DNA of 64,000 nt from NCBI RefSeq assembly GCF_003627095.1, contig NZ_CP032627.1:558001-622000 (forward strand), given 5' to 3'. A model generated the notes under the pieces. It had not been told where the DNA came from. It searched no databases and saw nothing but the letters and a program-made list of their open reading frames with translations. Positions 1 to 9,225 of the stretch are shown here, one piece after another; position 1 is the stretch's first letter, and every line of letters starts with the position of its first letter. The DNA is from Lactococcus allomyrinae (GTDB taxonomy: Bacteria > Bacillota > Bacilli > Lactobacillales > Streptococcaceae). The position numbers and the translations under genes were made by a program.

Positions 1-562
1 ACTCTTCTCGACTGATGACTTCGCCTTGTCTTTCTGCTAAAAGTTCTAAAATTTCAAATTCTCGCTTGGTTAAATCCAAAATTTTCCCGTCAAAAGTGAC
101 TTCTTTTTTGACAAAATCAATTTCCATTCTGTCAGTAATCAATGAGGTCGGTTTGTTGTTGTCAGTGCTGACAGAATTTTTAGTAACATCATTATACATC
201 TGACTACGACGAATCAATGCGTTGGCACGTACGATAATTTCTTTCATTGGAGTGGTTTTATCCAAATATTCATCAGAACCTGCTGACAAACCTGTCAGTT
301 TCATTTCGTCATCATCTCGCGCTGTCAAAATCAAAATCGGTGTAAAATTTCCTTCCTTACGAAGTTTTTTTGTTACTTCAATCCCAGAAAATTCAGGCAT
401 CATGAGATCTAATAAGATTAAATCAAATGGATTTTTTCTCACCTTATCATAAGCTTTTTTTCCATCATCAGCTGTCGTCACTTCAAAATCATTTTGACGG
501 AAATGATAGGAGAGAAGGGTCAAAATTGACCGATCGTCATCAGCAATTAAAATTTTTTTCAT
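1..562 (-). CDS. OmpR-family response regulator (C-terminus cut by window edge)
   Basis: Transcription factor of a two-component system. Read from the minus strand, it starts MKKILIADDD at 562-560 and runs off the left edge after about 187 residues. The receiver domain (about residues 1-120) has the acidic pair D8/D9, a likely phosphoacceptor D52 in LILLDLMMP, the LILTAR segment and a lysine in EYLDKTTP. The residue pair after that lysine is TT rather than the usual PF. The start of an OmpR-type winged helix follows (LTKREFEILELLAE). The partner kinase would lie outside the window. No Shine-Dalgarno precedes the ATG; instead a TATAAT at 575-570 sits only 7 nt upstream, so the mRNA may be leaderless. 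The family is certain; the regulon cannot be named. Confidence 0.9.
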   Translation of the reverse strand, partial: MKKILIADDDRSILTLLSYHFRQNDFEVTTADDGKKAYDKVRKNPFDLILLDLMMPEFSGIEVTKKLRKEGNFTPILILTARDDDEMKLTGLSAGSDEYLDKTTPMKEIIVRANALIRRSQMYNDVTKNSVSTDNNKPTSLITDRMEIDFVKKEVTFDGKILDLTKREFEILELLAERQGEVISREE

Positions 563-569
563 ACTTTTT

Positions 570-575
570 ATTATA
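570..575 (-). promoter_or_regulatory. extended -10 of the response regulator gene
   Basis: On the minus strand the bases read TGTTATAAT, an extended -10 box. Only 7 nt separate it from the ATG, so the predicted transcription start falls on or next to the start codon. No convincing -35 was found at 17 nt. Confidence 0.5.
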
Positions 576-642
576 ACAAATGAATGATGATTTTGCTCCC
601 AAAGATTCATATCTTTTGCTAAATAAAAACAGTTAATTTTAT

Positions 643-671
643 TTGACAATATACCCATTGGGGTATATAAT
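643..671 (+). promoter_or_regulatory. CstR/CsoR-type operator inside the rhodanese operon promoter
   Basis: TTGACA at 643-648 and TATAAT at 666-671 with a 17-bp spacer. The spacer holds ATACCC-ATTG-GGGTAT (651-666), an inverted repeat of the kind bound by CsoR/CstR-family repressors. A repressor bound here would block polymerase directly. The regulator is most likely the third gene of the operon (2742-2996). The remaining leader to 806 contains TTTCTAC...GTAGAAA and a GCGC/GCGC inverted repeat of unknown role. Confidence 0.85.
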
Positions 672-806
672 GAATTCATTAAACTATTATTTCTACTTTG
701 AAAAGATATCTGTAGAAAAGCAATTCGCATATTATGCGCTGTTTTTGCGCCATGAAAATATCGAGAAATATAGAAGTAGAGCAAGCTAGAAAAACTGGAG
801 AGTAAA

Positions 807-1100
807 ATGAAAGCTGTAACAATACAAGAATTAACACAAGCAATGGCTAGCAAATCAGTTATTATTGATGTCCGCGAAAGCAATGAATATAAAGCAGGGC
901 ACGTACCAACGGCAAAAAATATTCCTTTGAGTGAGCTTGCCGTGCGGGTAAATGAGGTTGAAAATGGAGCTTATATTATCTGTCAATCTGGTGCGCGGTC
1001 AAAACGTGCTTGTCAATTTTTAGAAAGTAAGGGCTTGAACGTAACAAATGTGAGTGGTGGCACGCTTGCTTGGAAAGGAAATTTGGTAAATAATGGCTAA
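807..1100 (+). CDS. single-domain rhodanese sulfurtransferase
   Basis: A 97-residue cytosolic rhodanese that would carry persulfide sulfur on its catalytic cysteine. The active-site loop is C59-QSGARS, preceded by the family IIDVRE and GHVPTAKNIP segments; the whole protein is one rhodanese fold with no signal peptide. The start has an upstream GGAGAG. It overlaps the next gene by 8 nt and shares the operator-bearing promoter at 643-671, so it belongs to the persulfide detoxification operon. It probably passes sulfur to or from the fused rhodanese of the neighbouring reductase; that partnership is inferred from gene order. Confidence 0.9.
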   Translation: MKAVTIQELTQAMASKSVIIDVRESNEYKAGHVPTAKNIPLSELAVRVNEVENGAYIICQSGARSKRACQFLESKGLNVTNVSGGTLAWKGNLVNNG

Positions 1101-2739
1101 AAAATATCTCATTGTTGGTGGTGTTGCTGGCGGAATGTCTGCCGCAACACGATTGAGAAGGCTCCAAGAGGATGCAGAAATCATTGTTTTTGAAAAAGGC
1201 CCCCATGTGTCATTTGCAAATTGTGGCCTGCCTTATTATGTTGGTGGTGCAATTGAAAATCGTGATGACTTAATTGTTCAATCTGCGCAAGCTTTAAAAG
1301 CACGTTTTAACTTAGACATCCGTGAGAATGCTGAAGTAGTAAAAATTAATGCTGACAATAAAACCATTTCTGTAAGTAGTGATGGAAAAATTTATGTTGA
1401 GCGTTATGATGCATTGATTTTATCACCAGGTGCCAAATCTATTGTTCCACCAATAGTAGGCCTGTCAGAAGCAAAGAATGTATTTACTTTACGAAATATT
1501 CCTGATGTTGACCAAATTATGGCACACATTGAAAAACACCATCCACAATCAGCGCTTGTCATTGGTGCAGGTTTTATCGGGTTGGAGATGGTAGAAAATC
1601 TCAAAAAACGGGGAATAGAAGTCACACTTGTAGAAAAAGCAACTCATGTTTTACCGATGATTGATATAGAAATGGCTGTTCAGGTTCAAAGGGAACTAGC
1701 TAAAAATTCTGTCAGTATACTGACAGGAGTATCTGTCAGTAAATTTACTACGGACAACATTATTTTAGAAGATGGTAGCATTCTGTCAGCAGATATGGTG
1801 ATTCTGTCAGTGGGTGTGCAACCTGAGTCAGCATTGGCTCAAGCAGTTGGAATAGAATTAGGACTACGTGGCGGTATCTTAGTCAATGAAAATTATGAAA
1901 CCTCGATAAAAGATATTTATGCTGTCGGTGATGCGATTATTGTCAAAAATCAGATTACTGAGCAAGATACCTTGATTTCTCTAGCTAGCCCAGCCAATCG
2001 TCAAGGACGCCAAGTTGCAGATGTTTTATCTGGATTGCAAGTCAAAAATCGTGGCTCCATTGGAACTGCAATCGTTCGTGTTTTTGACTTAATCATCGGA
2101 ACCACAGGGATTTCTGAACGATATGCACAAGAATTAAAATTAAATCATAAAGTCGTTCATATCACAGCCAATGACCATGCAAGCTATTATCCAAATGCAA
2201 CTCCAATTTTATTAAAACTCATCTTTAACCCAGAAAGTGGGACAATTTATGGTGCACAAGCAATTGGGCAAAAAGGTGTTGATAAGCGAATAGATATTTT
2301 GGCAACAGCAATCAAGGGTAATTTAACCATTTTTGATTTACCTGAGTTGGAGATGACTTACGCACCGCCATTTGGATCTGCCAAAGATCCAATCAATATG
2401 TTGGGCTATGCGGCAATGAACATCAGTTTAGGATTGTCAGAAAATATTCAGTGGCATGAATTAGCCAACGAACTTGCAAAAGGTAAGCAATTGCTTGATG
2501 TGCGCAACCCTAGTGAAATTAAGCTTGGTGCGTTTAAAAATTCTATCAATATTCCACTTAATGAGCTTAGGAATCATCTTGACAAATTAGATAAAAATCA
2601 AGCCTATATCGTAAGCTGTCAATCAGGTTTGCGTTCTTATAATGCAGAGCGAATTTTAAAAGGAAATGGCTTCCAAGTCCAAAATTTAGATGGTGCTTAT
2701 GGACTTTACAGCTCAGTGACAGATGAAGGGTTGAAGTAA
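1093..2739 (+). CDS. CoA-disulfide/CoA-persulfide reductase fused to a C-terminal rhodanese
   Basis: A 548-residue flavoprotein of the CoADR-Rhd family, which uses NAD(P)H to reduce CoA disulfide or persulfide. Residues 5-14 (YLIVGGVAGG) form the FAD dinucleotide fold; the redox cysteine is C44 in SFANCGLPYY; a second nucleotide site follows at about 150-160 (ALVIGAGFIGLE) and the FAD-contact motif DIYAVGDA lies near 275. The last ~100 residues are a rhodanese with active-site loop C509-QSGLRS. The start overlaps the upstream rhodanese by 8 nt and the CstR-like gene follows after 2 nt. Several CTGTCAG-type palindromic words lie within the coding sequence, for example 1709-1726. Confidence 0.92.
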   Translation: MAKKYLIVGGVAGGMSAATRLRRLQEDAEIIVFEKGPHVSFANCGLPYYVGGAIENRDDLIVQSAQALKARFNLDIRENAEVVKINADNKTISVSSDGKIYVERYDALILSPGAKSIVPPIVGLSEAKNVFTLRNIPDVDQIMAHIEKHHPQSALVIGAGFIGLEMVENLKKRGIEVTLVEKATHVLPMIDIEMAVQVQRELAKNSVSILTGVSVSKFTTDNIILEDGSILSADMVILSVGVQPESALAQAVGIELGLRGGILVNENYETSIKDIYAVGDAIIVKNQITEQDTLISLASPANRQGRQVADVLSGLQVKNRGSIGTAIVRVFDLIIGTTGISERYAQELKLNHKVVHITANDHASYYPNATPILLKLIFNPESGTIYGAQAIGQKGVDKRIDILATAIKGNLTIFDLPELEMTYAPPFGSAKDPINMLGYAAMNISLGLSENIQWHELANELAKGKQLLDVRNPSEIKLGAFKNSINIPLNELRNHLDKLDKNQAYIVSCQSGLRSYNAERILKGNGFQVQNLDGAYGLYSSVTDEGLK

Positions 2740-2741
2740 AA

Positions 2742-2996
2742 ATGAATAATTACGATAAAAAAATGACAAATCGTTTAAAACGCGCAGATGGACAGCTTCA
2801 AGGAGTCCTGCGCATGATGCAAGAAGAAAAAGATTGTATTGACATAGTCACGCAGCTTACTGCTGTACGTTCTAGCTTAGATAATCTCATTGGTCTTATC
2901 GTAGCTGAAAATTTGAAAACATGCTTGTTATCAGAAACTGCTGAGAAAAAAGAAGATAAAATTGAACAAGCCATCAAAATGATTATAAAAAAATAA
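2742..2996 (+). CDS. cstR: CstR-like persulfide-sensing repressor (CsoR/DUF156 family)
   Basis: An 84-residue all-helical repressor of the CsoR/RcnR family. Copper-sensing CsoR uses a Cys-His-Cys set; here C32 and C61 are present but the position four residues before C61, where copper sensors have His, is N57. Two cysteines without the histidine is the CstR pattern, which forms di- or trisulfide bridges with reactive sulfur species. Its neighbours, two rhodanese proteins and a CoA-disulfide reductase, fit that role, and a matching GC-rich inverted repeat sits in the operon promoter at 651-666. I infer autoregulation. No clear terminator follows. Confidence 0.85.
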   Translation: MNNYDKKMTNRLKRADGQLQGVLRMMQEEKDCIDIVTQLTAVRSSLDNLIGLIVAENLKTCLLSETAEKKEDKIEQAIKMIIKK

Positions 2997-3160
2997 ATAC
3001 TTTTACTCTAGAACTGTAACGCTAACCTTTTGTGCCCTCTTTTTTTACAATTTTATATTTTATTTGTGCTAAAACACTAAATCGATAAAGCGAAAGGCCT
3101 AGTAAAAGCTGCAATGAATATTTAGCAGCGCTGATTTTTCATGATGAACGATCTACAGTA

Positions 3161-3189
3161 TTGAAAAAAAGGGTATAAAAAGCTATAAT
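3161..3189 (+). promoter_or_regulatory. promoter of busR
   Basis: TTGAAA at 3161-3166 and TATAAT at 3184-3189, spacer 17. The leader holds an inverted repeat TAGTGTC (3208-3214) / GACACTA (3245-3251). The stretch 2997-3160 shows no gene. Confidence 0.7.
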
Positions 3190-3286
3190 ATGTTGAAACT
3201 TTTAACTTAGTGTCAGAGAACGACTCCTCCACTAATGAAGTCACGACACTAGAAAAATACTTAATAAAATGGAGAGGAGATATAGC

Positions 3287-3910
3287 GTGAAAGAAGTGAG
3301 ACAGCCAAGGTACCAACAAATTGCTATCCTAATTGCTGAAAAAATAGTTCATAATGAGCTCAAAGTTGGACAAAAAATATATGCACGCTCGACTTTAGCC
3401 ACCACCTTTGGTGTATCATCCGAAACAGCTAGAAAAGCAATTAGTGTATTAGGTGATTTGGGTATCGTTGACTCGATTCATGGAAGTGGAGTTGTCATCG
3501 CGTCACGCCAAAAAGCTCAAGAATATTTAGGACAATATCAAGAAGTAAAAAGTATTCAGGATTTACAAACAGAGATTTTAAAAAGCGTATCTCGCCAACA
3601 AAAAGAATTAGCTAATTTTTCGTCTATTCTTGATAAACTTGTGGGACAAACAGAACATTTTCAAAAGTCAAATCCAATGACTCCTGTCGAATTTGAACTT
3701 GCAGAAGCATCTGAAAAATTAGGAAAAACGTTGGGTGAGATGAGTCTCTGGCAAAATACAGGTGCAACAGTTATAGCAATCCTCCAAAACGATGAATTAG
3801 TGATCTCCCCTGGACCGTATGCAACAATAAATCAAGGAGATACACTTTATTTTGTTGGGACATCTGATACACTTCAAATTCTTCAAAACTTCTTTTATAC
3901 CAAGGATTAG
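3287..3910 (+). CDS. busR: BusR, c-di-AMP-responsive GntR/RCK_C repressor of the betaine transporter
   Basis: Osmoregulatory repressor of 207 residues. It has an N-terminal GntR winged helix (about residues 1-70, with YARSTLATTFGVSSETARKAISVLGDLGI), a coiled-coil linker with KSVSRQQKELANFSSILDKL near residue 100, and a C-terminal RCK_C (TrkA-C) domain ending in GDTLYFVGTSDTL, the c-di-AMP pocket in this family. I chose GTG 3287 because GGAGAGGAGA (3271-3280) is its Shine-Dalgarno; an in-frame ATG at 3269 overlaps that site. It is followed by its own terminator and then the busAA-busAB operon, whose promoter carries the expected bipartite operator. Known for the family: c-di-AMP binding tightens repression. 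Confidence 0.93.
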   Translation: MKEVRQPRYQQIAILIAEKIVHNELKVGQKIYARSTLATTFGVSSETARKAISVLGDLGIVDSIHGSGVVIASRQKAQEYLGQYQEVKSIQDLQTEILKSVSRQQKELANFSSILDKLVGQTEHFQKSNPMTPVEFELAEASEKLGKTLGEMSLWQNTGATVIAILQNDELVISPGPYATINQGDTLYFVGTSDTLQILQNFFYTKD

Positions 3911-3939
3911 CATTGTTTGATTAAACAATGCTTTTTCTT
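3911..3939 (+). terminator. terminator of busR
   Basis: GCATTGTTT-GATT-AAACAATGC stem-loop directly after the stop codon, followed by a T-rich run. Confidence 0.85.
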
Positions 3940-3956
3940 TACAGCAAACGGTATGT

Positions 3957-3999
3957 TTGACAAAGTGACAACTTGCTGATATTATTAAGTGGTCACTTT
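3957..3999 (+). promoter_or_regulatory. busA promoter with bipartite BusR operator
   Basis: TTGACA at 3957-3962 and TATTAT at 3980-3985 with a 17-bp spacer. Inverted half-sites AAAGTGAC (3962-3969) and GTCACTTT (3992-3999) lie 22 bp apart and flank the -10 region. This matches the two-site, fixed-spacing operator known for BusR tetramers. Confidence 0.85.
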
Positions 4000-4077
4000 A
4001 CATATATTTAAAAGAACAGTATTGGATAAGTGATTATGGTTAGTTGTAAGAATTTTAAAAAAGTAAAGGAGAAAAGT

Positions 4078-5286
4078 TTGCCAGTAAAAGTTAAAATCGA
4101 ACATCTTACCAAAATATTCGGTAAGCGCGTGAAAAACGCACTAGCAATGGTTGAACAAGGAGAATCCAAAAATGAAATCTTGAAAAAGACAGGTGCAACT
4201 GTCGGTGTCTATGATACAAATTTTGAGATTAATGAAGGAGAAATTTTTGTGATCATGGGTTTATCAGGATCTGGAAAATCTACCTTATTACGTTTGTTAA
4301 ACCGTTTGATAGAGCCTACAAGTGGTAAGATTTATATTGATGGACAAGATGTTGCAACACTCAATAAGGAAGACTTGCTTAAAGTTCGTCGTAAAACCAT
4401 GAGTATGGTTTTTCAAAATTTTGGACTATTTCCTCATCGTACTATTTTGGAGAATACAGAATATGGCTTGGAAATTCAAAATATACCTAAAGAAGAAAGA
4501 CGGAAACGAGCAGAAAATGCACTTGAAAATGCAAACTTACTTGATTTCAAAAACCAGTATCCTAATCAATTGTCAGGTGGGATGCAGCAACGTGTAGGAT
4601 TAGCGCGTGCTTTAGCCAATGACCCTGAAATTCTGCTCATGGATGAGGCCTTCTCTGCGCTTGACCCCTTGATTCGTCGAGAAATGCAGGATGAATTATT
4701 GGAACTTCAGGCAAAGTTTCAGAAAACAATCATATTTATCTCTCATGATTTAAATGAAGCTCTTCGAATCGGAGACCGTATTGCGATTATGAAAGATGGA
4801 AAAATTATTCAAATTGGTACAGGTGAGGAAATCTTAACCCATCCGGCAAATGACTATGTAAAAACCTTCGTAGAAGATGTTGACCGAGCTAAAGTAATAA
4901 CAGCAGAAAACATTATGATTCCAGCTTTAACAACGAATGTTGATGTTGATGGTCCAAGTGTTGCGCTTAAAAAGATGAAGACAGAAGAAGTCAGTTCTTT
5001 GATGGCCGTTGATAAAAAGCGCCATTTTCAAGGAGTTGTCACAAGTGAGCAAGCCTTAGCAGCAAGAAAGAGCAATCAATCTTTGCGTGAGGTGATGACA
5101 ACAGAAGTTGGGAAAGTAGGTAAAGAAACATTAGTCAGTGATATTTTACCAATCATCTATGATTCACCAACACCAGTAGCAGTAGTTGACGACAAGGGAT
5201 ATTTAAAAGGGGTTCTAATTCGAGGAAGTGTACTAGAAGCTTTAGCAGATACGCCGACGGAAACAGGGGAGAAGATTAATGTTTGA
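4078..5286 (+). CDS. busAA: glycine betaine ABC transporter ATPase BusAA (OpuAA)
   Basis: ATP-binding subunit of the osmoregulated glycine-betaine importer, 402 residues. Walker A is GLSGSGKST, the signature is LSGGMQQR and Walker B is [12 protein letters not shown]; two CBS domains follow at about residues 275-395, the ionic-strength and c-di-AMP sensing part in OpuA. I chose TTG 4078 ([15 protein letters not shown]) because AAAGGAGA at 4064-4071 precedes it and this is where the family begins; the in-frame ATG 4030 would add 16 atypical residues. It overlaps busAB by 8 nt, indicating translational coupling. Transcription starts at the BusR-controlled promoter. Confidence 0.95.
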   Translation: MPVKVKIEHLTKIFGKRVKNALAMVEQGESKNEILKKTGATVGVYDTNFEINEGEIFVIMGLSGSGKSTLLRLLNRLIEPTSGKIYIDGQDVATLNKEDLLKVRRKTMSMVFQNFGLFPHRTILENTEYGLEIQNIPKEERRKRAENALENANLLDFKNQYPNQLSGGMQQRVGLARALANDPEILLMDEAFSALDPLIRREMQDELLELQAKFQKTIIFISHDLNEALRIGDRIAIMKDGKIIQIGTGEEILTHPANDYVKTFVEDVDRAKVITAENIMIPALTTNVDVDGPSVALKKMKTEEVSSLMAVDKKRHFQGVVTSEQALAARKSNQSLREVMTTEVGKVGKETLVSDILPIIYDSPTPVAVVDDKGYLKGVLIRGSVLEALADTPTETGEKINV

Positions 5287-7000
5287 GTTATCAATTGATA
5301 AATTACCGTTGGCAGAATGGGTTTCAACGGCAACAGATTGGATTACAAGCCATTTAGCGGTTGGTTTTGATATCATCCAAAAATCTGGGACGACAATAAT
5401 GAATGGGGTGACTGCTGGGTTAACGGCTGTGCCATTCTGGTTGATGATTATTGTTATCACTCTATTAGCGATTTTAGTTTCAGGTAAAAAAATTGGTTTT
5501 CCTATTTTCACATTTTTAGGTTTAGTTTTGATTGCCAACCAAGGACTTTGGCTGGATTTGATGAATACCGTAACTTTGGTGCTATTGTCTAGTTTATTAT
5601 CAATTATTATTGGTGTTCCATTAGGAATTTGGATGGCGAAGTCAGAGCTTGTTGCTAAAATTGTGCAACCTATTTTGGATTTTATGCAGACTATGCCTGG
5701 TTTTGTTTACTTGATTCCAGCTGTCGCATTTTTTGGCATTGGAGTTGTTCCTGGTGTGTTTGCTTCGGTTATCTTTGCCTTACCTCCAACAGTTCGTATG
5801 ACCAATTTGGGGATTCGACAAGTTCCTACAGAGTTGGTAGAAGCTGCAAATTCATTTGGTTCTACACCAAGACAGAAATTATTCAAGCTAGAATTTCCAT
5901 TAGCCAAAGGGACAATCATGGCAGGGGTTAATCAAACGATTATGCTGGCATTATCTATGGTTGTGATTGCTTCTATGATTGGCGCACCAGGATTGGGACG
6001 TGGAGTATTATCAGCTGTCCAGTCAGCAGATATTGGTAAAGGGTTTGTTAATGGTATTGCACTGGTTATTCTTGCTATTATCATTGACCGTTTTACCCAA
6101 AAATTAAATGTATCGCCAATTGAAAAACAGGAAAATGCTAAATTTAGAGTTTGGAAGCGCCGTGTTGCACTGTTATCTCTAGTTGTTCTTATCATTGGGG
6201 GATTTTCAGGAGTCTCTTTTAAGAACAAGACGGCTGAGAAAAAAGTTGACTTAGTTTATATGAACTGGGATTCAGAGATTGCCTCAATTAATGTTTTGAG
6301 TGAGGCAATGAAGCAACATGGTTTTCAAGTTAAGACGACGGCGTTAGATAATACAGTGGCTTGGCAGACTGTAGCAAATGGTCAAGCAGATGGTATGGTT
6401 TCAGCTTGGTTGCCTAACACTCATAAAACACAGTGGAAAAAATTTGGGAAATCTGTTGACTTATTAGGACCTAACTTGAAAGGGGCAAAAGTCGGTTTGG
6501 TTGTTCCAAGTTATATGAAGGTCAATTCTATTTCGGAATTAACAAATCAAGCAGATAGGACAATTGTCGGAATTGAACCAGGAGCTGGTGAAATGGCTGC
6601 AGTTGAAAAAACACTTAAATCTTATAATAATCTTAAAGATTGGAATTTGGTTCCATCATCTTCTGGAGCAATGACAGTTGCGCTTGGAGAGGCGATTAAA
6701 CAACATAAGGATATTATTGTGACAGGGTGGTCACCACATTGGATGTTTAATAAATATGATTTGAAATATTTATCTGACCCTAAAGGAACGATGGGAACAG
6801 AAGAAAATATCAATACTGTAGTGCGTAAAGGATTAAAGAAAGAAAATTCTGTTGCTTATAAAGTATTAGATAAATTTAATTGGACCCAAAAAGATATGGA
6901 AACTGTAATGCTAGATATTCAAAATGGCAAAAATCCGGAACAAGCAGCGGATATATGGATAAAAGCGCATCAAAAACAGGTGGATGCGTGGTTCAAATAA
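5279..7000 (+). CDS. busAB: glycine betaine permease and substrate-binding fusion BusAB (OpuABC)
   Basis: A 573-residue fusion of the membrane permease and the extracellular substrate-binding domain of the betaine importer. Residues ~1-310 hold hydrophobic segments including the EAA-type cytoplasmic loop around [20 protein letters not shown]; the binding domain begins after [19 protein letters not shown] and has the aromatic residues expected for quaternary-amine binding (for example W in [11 protein letters not shown] and GWSPHWMF). The fusion is typical of the lactococcal system. The start overlaps busAA by 8 nt. No clear terminator was seen just downstream. Confidence 0.95.
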   Translation: MFELSIDKLPLAEWVSTATDWITSHLAVGFDIIQKSGTTIMNGVTAGLTAVPFWLMIIVITLLAILVSGKKIGFPIFTFLGLVLIANQGLWLDLMNTVTLVLLSSLLSIIIGVPLGIWMAKSELVAKIVQPILDFMQTMPGFVYLIPAVAFFGIGVVPGVFASVIFALPPTVRMTNLGIRQVPTELVEAANSFGSTPRQKLFKLEFPLAKGTIMAGVNQTIMLALSMVVIASMIGAPGLGRGVLSAVQSADIGKGFVNGIALVILAIIIDRFTQKLNVSPIEKQENAKFRVWKRRVALLSLVVLIIGGFSGVSFKNKTAEKKVDLVYMNWDSEIASINVLSEAMKQHGFQVKTTALDNTVAWQTVANGQADGMVSAWLPNTHKTQWKKFGKSVDLLGPNLKGAKVGLVVPSYMKVNSISELTNQADRTIVGIEPGAGEMAAVEKTLKSYNNLKDWNLVPSSSGAMTVALGEAIKQHKDIIVTGWSPHWMFNKYDLKYLSDPKGTMGTEENINTVVRKGLKKENSVAYKVLDKFNWTQKDMETVMLDIQNGKNPEQAADIWIKAHQKQVDAWFK

Positions 7001-7122
7001 AGCTTATTGACAGTCACTATACTGAGTTTTAGATTTGAAAATTGTAAGCACTTTTTTGTACTTTTCATATTACGAATGATAAAATAATAAGTAGATTAAA
7101 GTAAATAAAAGGAGGGGTGAAT

Positions 7123-7377
7123 ATGCACTTTATATGGTCATTAATTGTTGGTGCTCTTATTGGTGCGATTGCAGGTGCAATCACGAGTCGAGGAGCGAAA
7201 ATGGGAATCATTAGTAATATTTTGGCTGGTTTAATCGGCTCGGCTATAGGTGAAGGACTTCTAGGACATTGGGGACTTCAATTGGCAGGTATGGCTATTT
7301 TTCCCTCCATTATTGGCGCAGTCATTCTAGTTTTGATTGTATCGGCCATCTTTGGACGTTCAAATAAAAGGACATAA
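7123..7377 (+). CDS. GlsB/YeaQ/YmgE-family stress membrane protein
   Basis: An 84-residue hydrophobic protein with three likely membrane segments and the glycine-rich pattern of the GlsB/YeaQ/YmgE (transglycosylase-associated) family, such as GALIGAIAGAITSRG and AGLIGSAIGEGLLG. I chose ATG 7123 since GGAGGGG (7111-7117) is its ribosome site; the in-frame GTG at 7117 is part of that site. A weak promoter, TTGTAC 7056-7061 and TAAAAT 7080-7085, precedes it. In related Firmicutes these proteins go with general stress responses, consistent with the CsbD-like gene that follows. Confidence 0.8.
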   Translation: MHFIWSLIVGALIGAIAGAITSRGAKMGIISNILAGLIGSAIGEGLLGHWGLQLAGMAIFPSIIGAVILVLIVSAIFGRSNKRT

Positions 7378-7498
7378 TTATTGTGAGCTATAACAACTCT
7401 CAATGTATGATTTGATAGATAAAGATGGAGGTGGATAAATAATAAAAAATAGGCACCTAAATAACTTAAAAATCATTAACAACTAAGGAGGAACTTTC

Positions 7499-7738
7499 AT
7501 GACATTAAATGATAAACTTGACGCAGCTAAGGATAAGACAAGTGGAAAAATTAAAGAAGTAGCCGGAAAAGTGACAGGAGATGAAAAATTAGAAGCTAAA
7601 GGCAAAGGTGAGGGACTTCTTGGAAAAGCCAAAGAAGAACTTGGAACACTTAAAGATAAAGCTTCTGAACTCGCTGATGATGTTGCGGAAAAGTTTAATG
7701 ATGTGGTTGATTCTGTGAAGGATAAAAAGGATAAATAG
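7499..7738 (+). CDS. CsbD-like general stress protein
   Basis: A 79-residue, highly charged, Lys/Glu/Asp-rich protein with the CsbD pattern DKTSGKIKEVAGKVTGDEKLEAKGKGE near the N-terminus and an amphipathic C-terminal helix that is lysine-rich. No cysteine, no membrane segment. AAGGAGGAA precedes the ATG and a strong terminator follows, so it can be a single-gene unit or be co-transcribed with the membrane stress gene 120 nt upstream. CsbD-like proteins are general-stress induced in Gram-positive bacteria; the biochemical role is unknown. Confidence 0.85.
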   Translation: MTLNDKLDAAKDKTSGKIKEVAGKVTGDEKLEAKGKGEGLLGKAKEELGTLKDKASELADDVAEKFNDVVDSVKDKKDK

Positions 7739-7761
7739 TCGTTTAATTTTTAATAAATGAG

Positions 7762-7800
7762 GAGTTGGTAAGTTTTTCTTACTAACTCTTTTTATTTTTT
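7762..7800 (+). terminator. terminator after the CsbD-like gene
   Basis: GAGTTGGTAAG-TTTTT-CTTACTAACTC stem-loop (7762-7788) followed by a T-rich tail. Confidence 0.9.
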
Positions 7801-8013
7801 CTAATTTAGGTAACCGCTTTAATTTATTTAATTGAGAAAACTTACAAAAATGTAAGATTGAGGCTACGAATTTGCTGTTATTTTAAGTTATAATTAATGC
7901 AAACGGGACGGCTATGGATGAGAGAGTGGCTACGGAGATTATTATCATTCGCTAGTACAATCAATATCTGAAAGCATTTTGGAGTTAGAATAGTTTAGAT
8001 TAAAGAGAGTGTT

Positions 8014-9147
8014 ATGAAGAAAGTAATTGGGATTTTTGTTGTTATTGTACTGATTGGGGCTGGTATTTTTGTTGGGTTGAATATCAAACATCAACATGAT
8101 GCCAAAGTTCACAGAGAAAAAGTTGCCTTAGCTTATAAAAAATTAAAAAATGAAGCAATAAAGGCTGAGCAAAAAGCAGAACAAACGCTTGCCGACGAGG
8201 ATATTGCAAGGAGTGAAAAATTAATTAATCGCCTAAAAAAATCTGACCGTACTTCACTGACAAAGCAACTGAATCAGGTCAAAGAGATAAGAGAAGATTT
8301 GTCAAATGCTCAGGCGCTGGTTGCAGAGGCAAACAAAAATCAAACGGATCAAACGATTGCTAATGCACAAGAAAAAGTAAATCAACTGACAAGCAAATCT
8401 GTCAGTACTGACAGAGCTCAATTACAGGCACAGATTAATGCTGACAAAGAGAAATTAGCAAAAGCAAAAGCGGAGGTAGCAGCGAAGGTAAAAGCAGAGG
8501 CAGATGCGAAAGCAAAGGCTGCAGCAGAACAACAAGAAACTACGAAAAGTTCAAAAATGATTGCTCTAACTTTTGATGATGGACCAAACCCATCGACAAC
8601 TCCTCAGCTTTTACAAACTTTACAAAGTTATAATGTCCATGCGACCTTTTTTGCACTTGGTCAGCAAGCACAGGCTTATCCATCAATCATTAAGCAAGAA
8701 GCTGCTCAAGGAAATGAAGTTGCTTCACATACCTGGGATCATAAAGATTTGACCACATTGTCGCAAAGTGCACAAGTCCAAGAAATTATGTCGGCTCATA
8801 ATTTAATTAATCAACTCACAGGACAAAATGTGACGCTTTTCCGCCCACCTTATGGAAGTTATAATGCAACAACGCTTGCCGCAACTCCTCTCACTGCAAT
8901 AAATTGGTCAGTCGATACAAATGATTGGCGCTACAACAGCTCTGCACCAGTGATTCAAAATGCACTTGCAAATGCTCATGATGGTGCGATTATTTTGATG
9001 CACGATATTCATCCTTGGTCTGTTGCTGCGGTACCGACAATCATCCAGCAGCTCAAGGCACAAGGCTACACTTTTGTGACTGTCTCTCAATTATTAGAAG
9101 CGCGATATGGAGGTGCTCAGGCACAGCAGGTTTATTTTGGAAAATAA
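8014..9147 (+). CDS. membrane-anchored NodB-type polysaccharide deacetylase (PgdA-like)
   Basis: A 377-residue cell-surface deacetylase. An N-terminal membrane anchor (residues ~4-22) is followed by a long alanine/lysine-rich coiled-coil (about 30-180) and a NodB (CE4) catalytic domain. Catalytic motifs are TFDDGP at 186-191, HTWDH, RPPYG, the DTNDW segment and LMHD near the C-terminus, so the metal site (Asp, two His) is complete. The likely substrate is N-acetylated peptidoglycan, which would raise lysozyme resistance; that is a family inference. The coding sequence contains the perfect palindrome CTGTCAGTACTGACAG at 8399-8414. The upstream region 7801-8013 holds a TATAAT at 7889-7894 without a good -35. 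Confidence 0.88.
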   Translation: MKKVIGIFVVIVLIGAGIFVGLNIKHQHDAKVHREKVALAYKKLKNEAIKAEQKAEQTLADEDIARSEKLINRLKKSDRTSLTKQLNQVKEIREDLSNAQALVAEANKNQTDQTIANAQEKVNQLTSKSVSTDRAQLQAQINADKEKLAKAKAEVAAKVKAEADAKAKAAAEQQETTKSSKMIALTFDDGPNPSTTPQLLQTLQSYNVHATFFALGQQAQAYPSIIKQEAAQGNEVASHTWDHKDLTTLSQSAQVQEIMSAHNLINQLTGQNVTLFRPPYGSYNATTLAATPLTAINWSVDTNDWRYNSSAPVIQNALANAHDGAIILMHDIHPWSVAAVPTIIQQLKAQGYTFVTVSQLLEARYGGAQAQQVYFGK

Positions 9148-9210
9148 TGAAAAATGCTTAATAATTTTTAAGTGTTTTTTCATCCTATTCACGAGGAGAG
9201 GTTGCTTGTA

Positions 9211-9219
9211 TGTTATAAT
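9211..9219 (+). promoter_or_regulatory. extended -10 of ylxM, suggests a leaderless mRNA
   Basis: TGTTATAAT at 9211-9219, six nucleotides before ATG 9226. No -35 matches at 17 bp. Confidence 0.5.
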
Positions 9220-9225
9220 GTAAGA

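Noticed and set aside
222-452. + strand open frame opposite the response regulator
   Set aside because: The minus strand encodes a clear OmpR-type protein through the same bases; the + frame has no ribosome site and no protein character.
4030-4077. N-terminal extension of busAA from ATG 4030
   Set aside because: AAAGGAGA lies just before TTG 4078 and the family starts there; the extension does not align.
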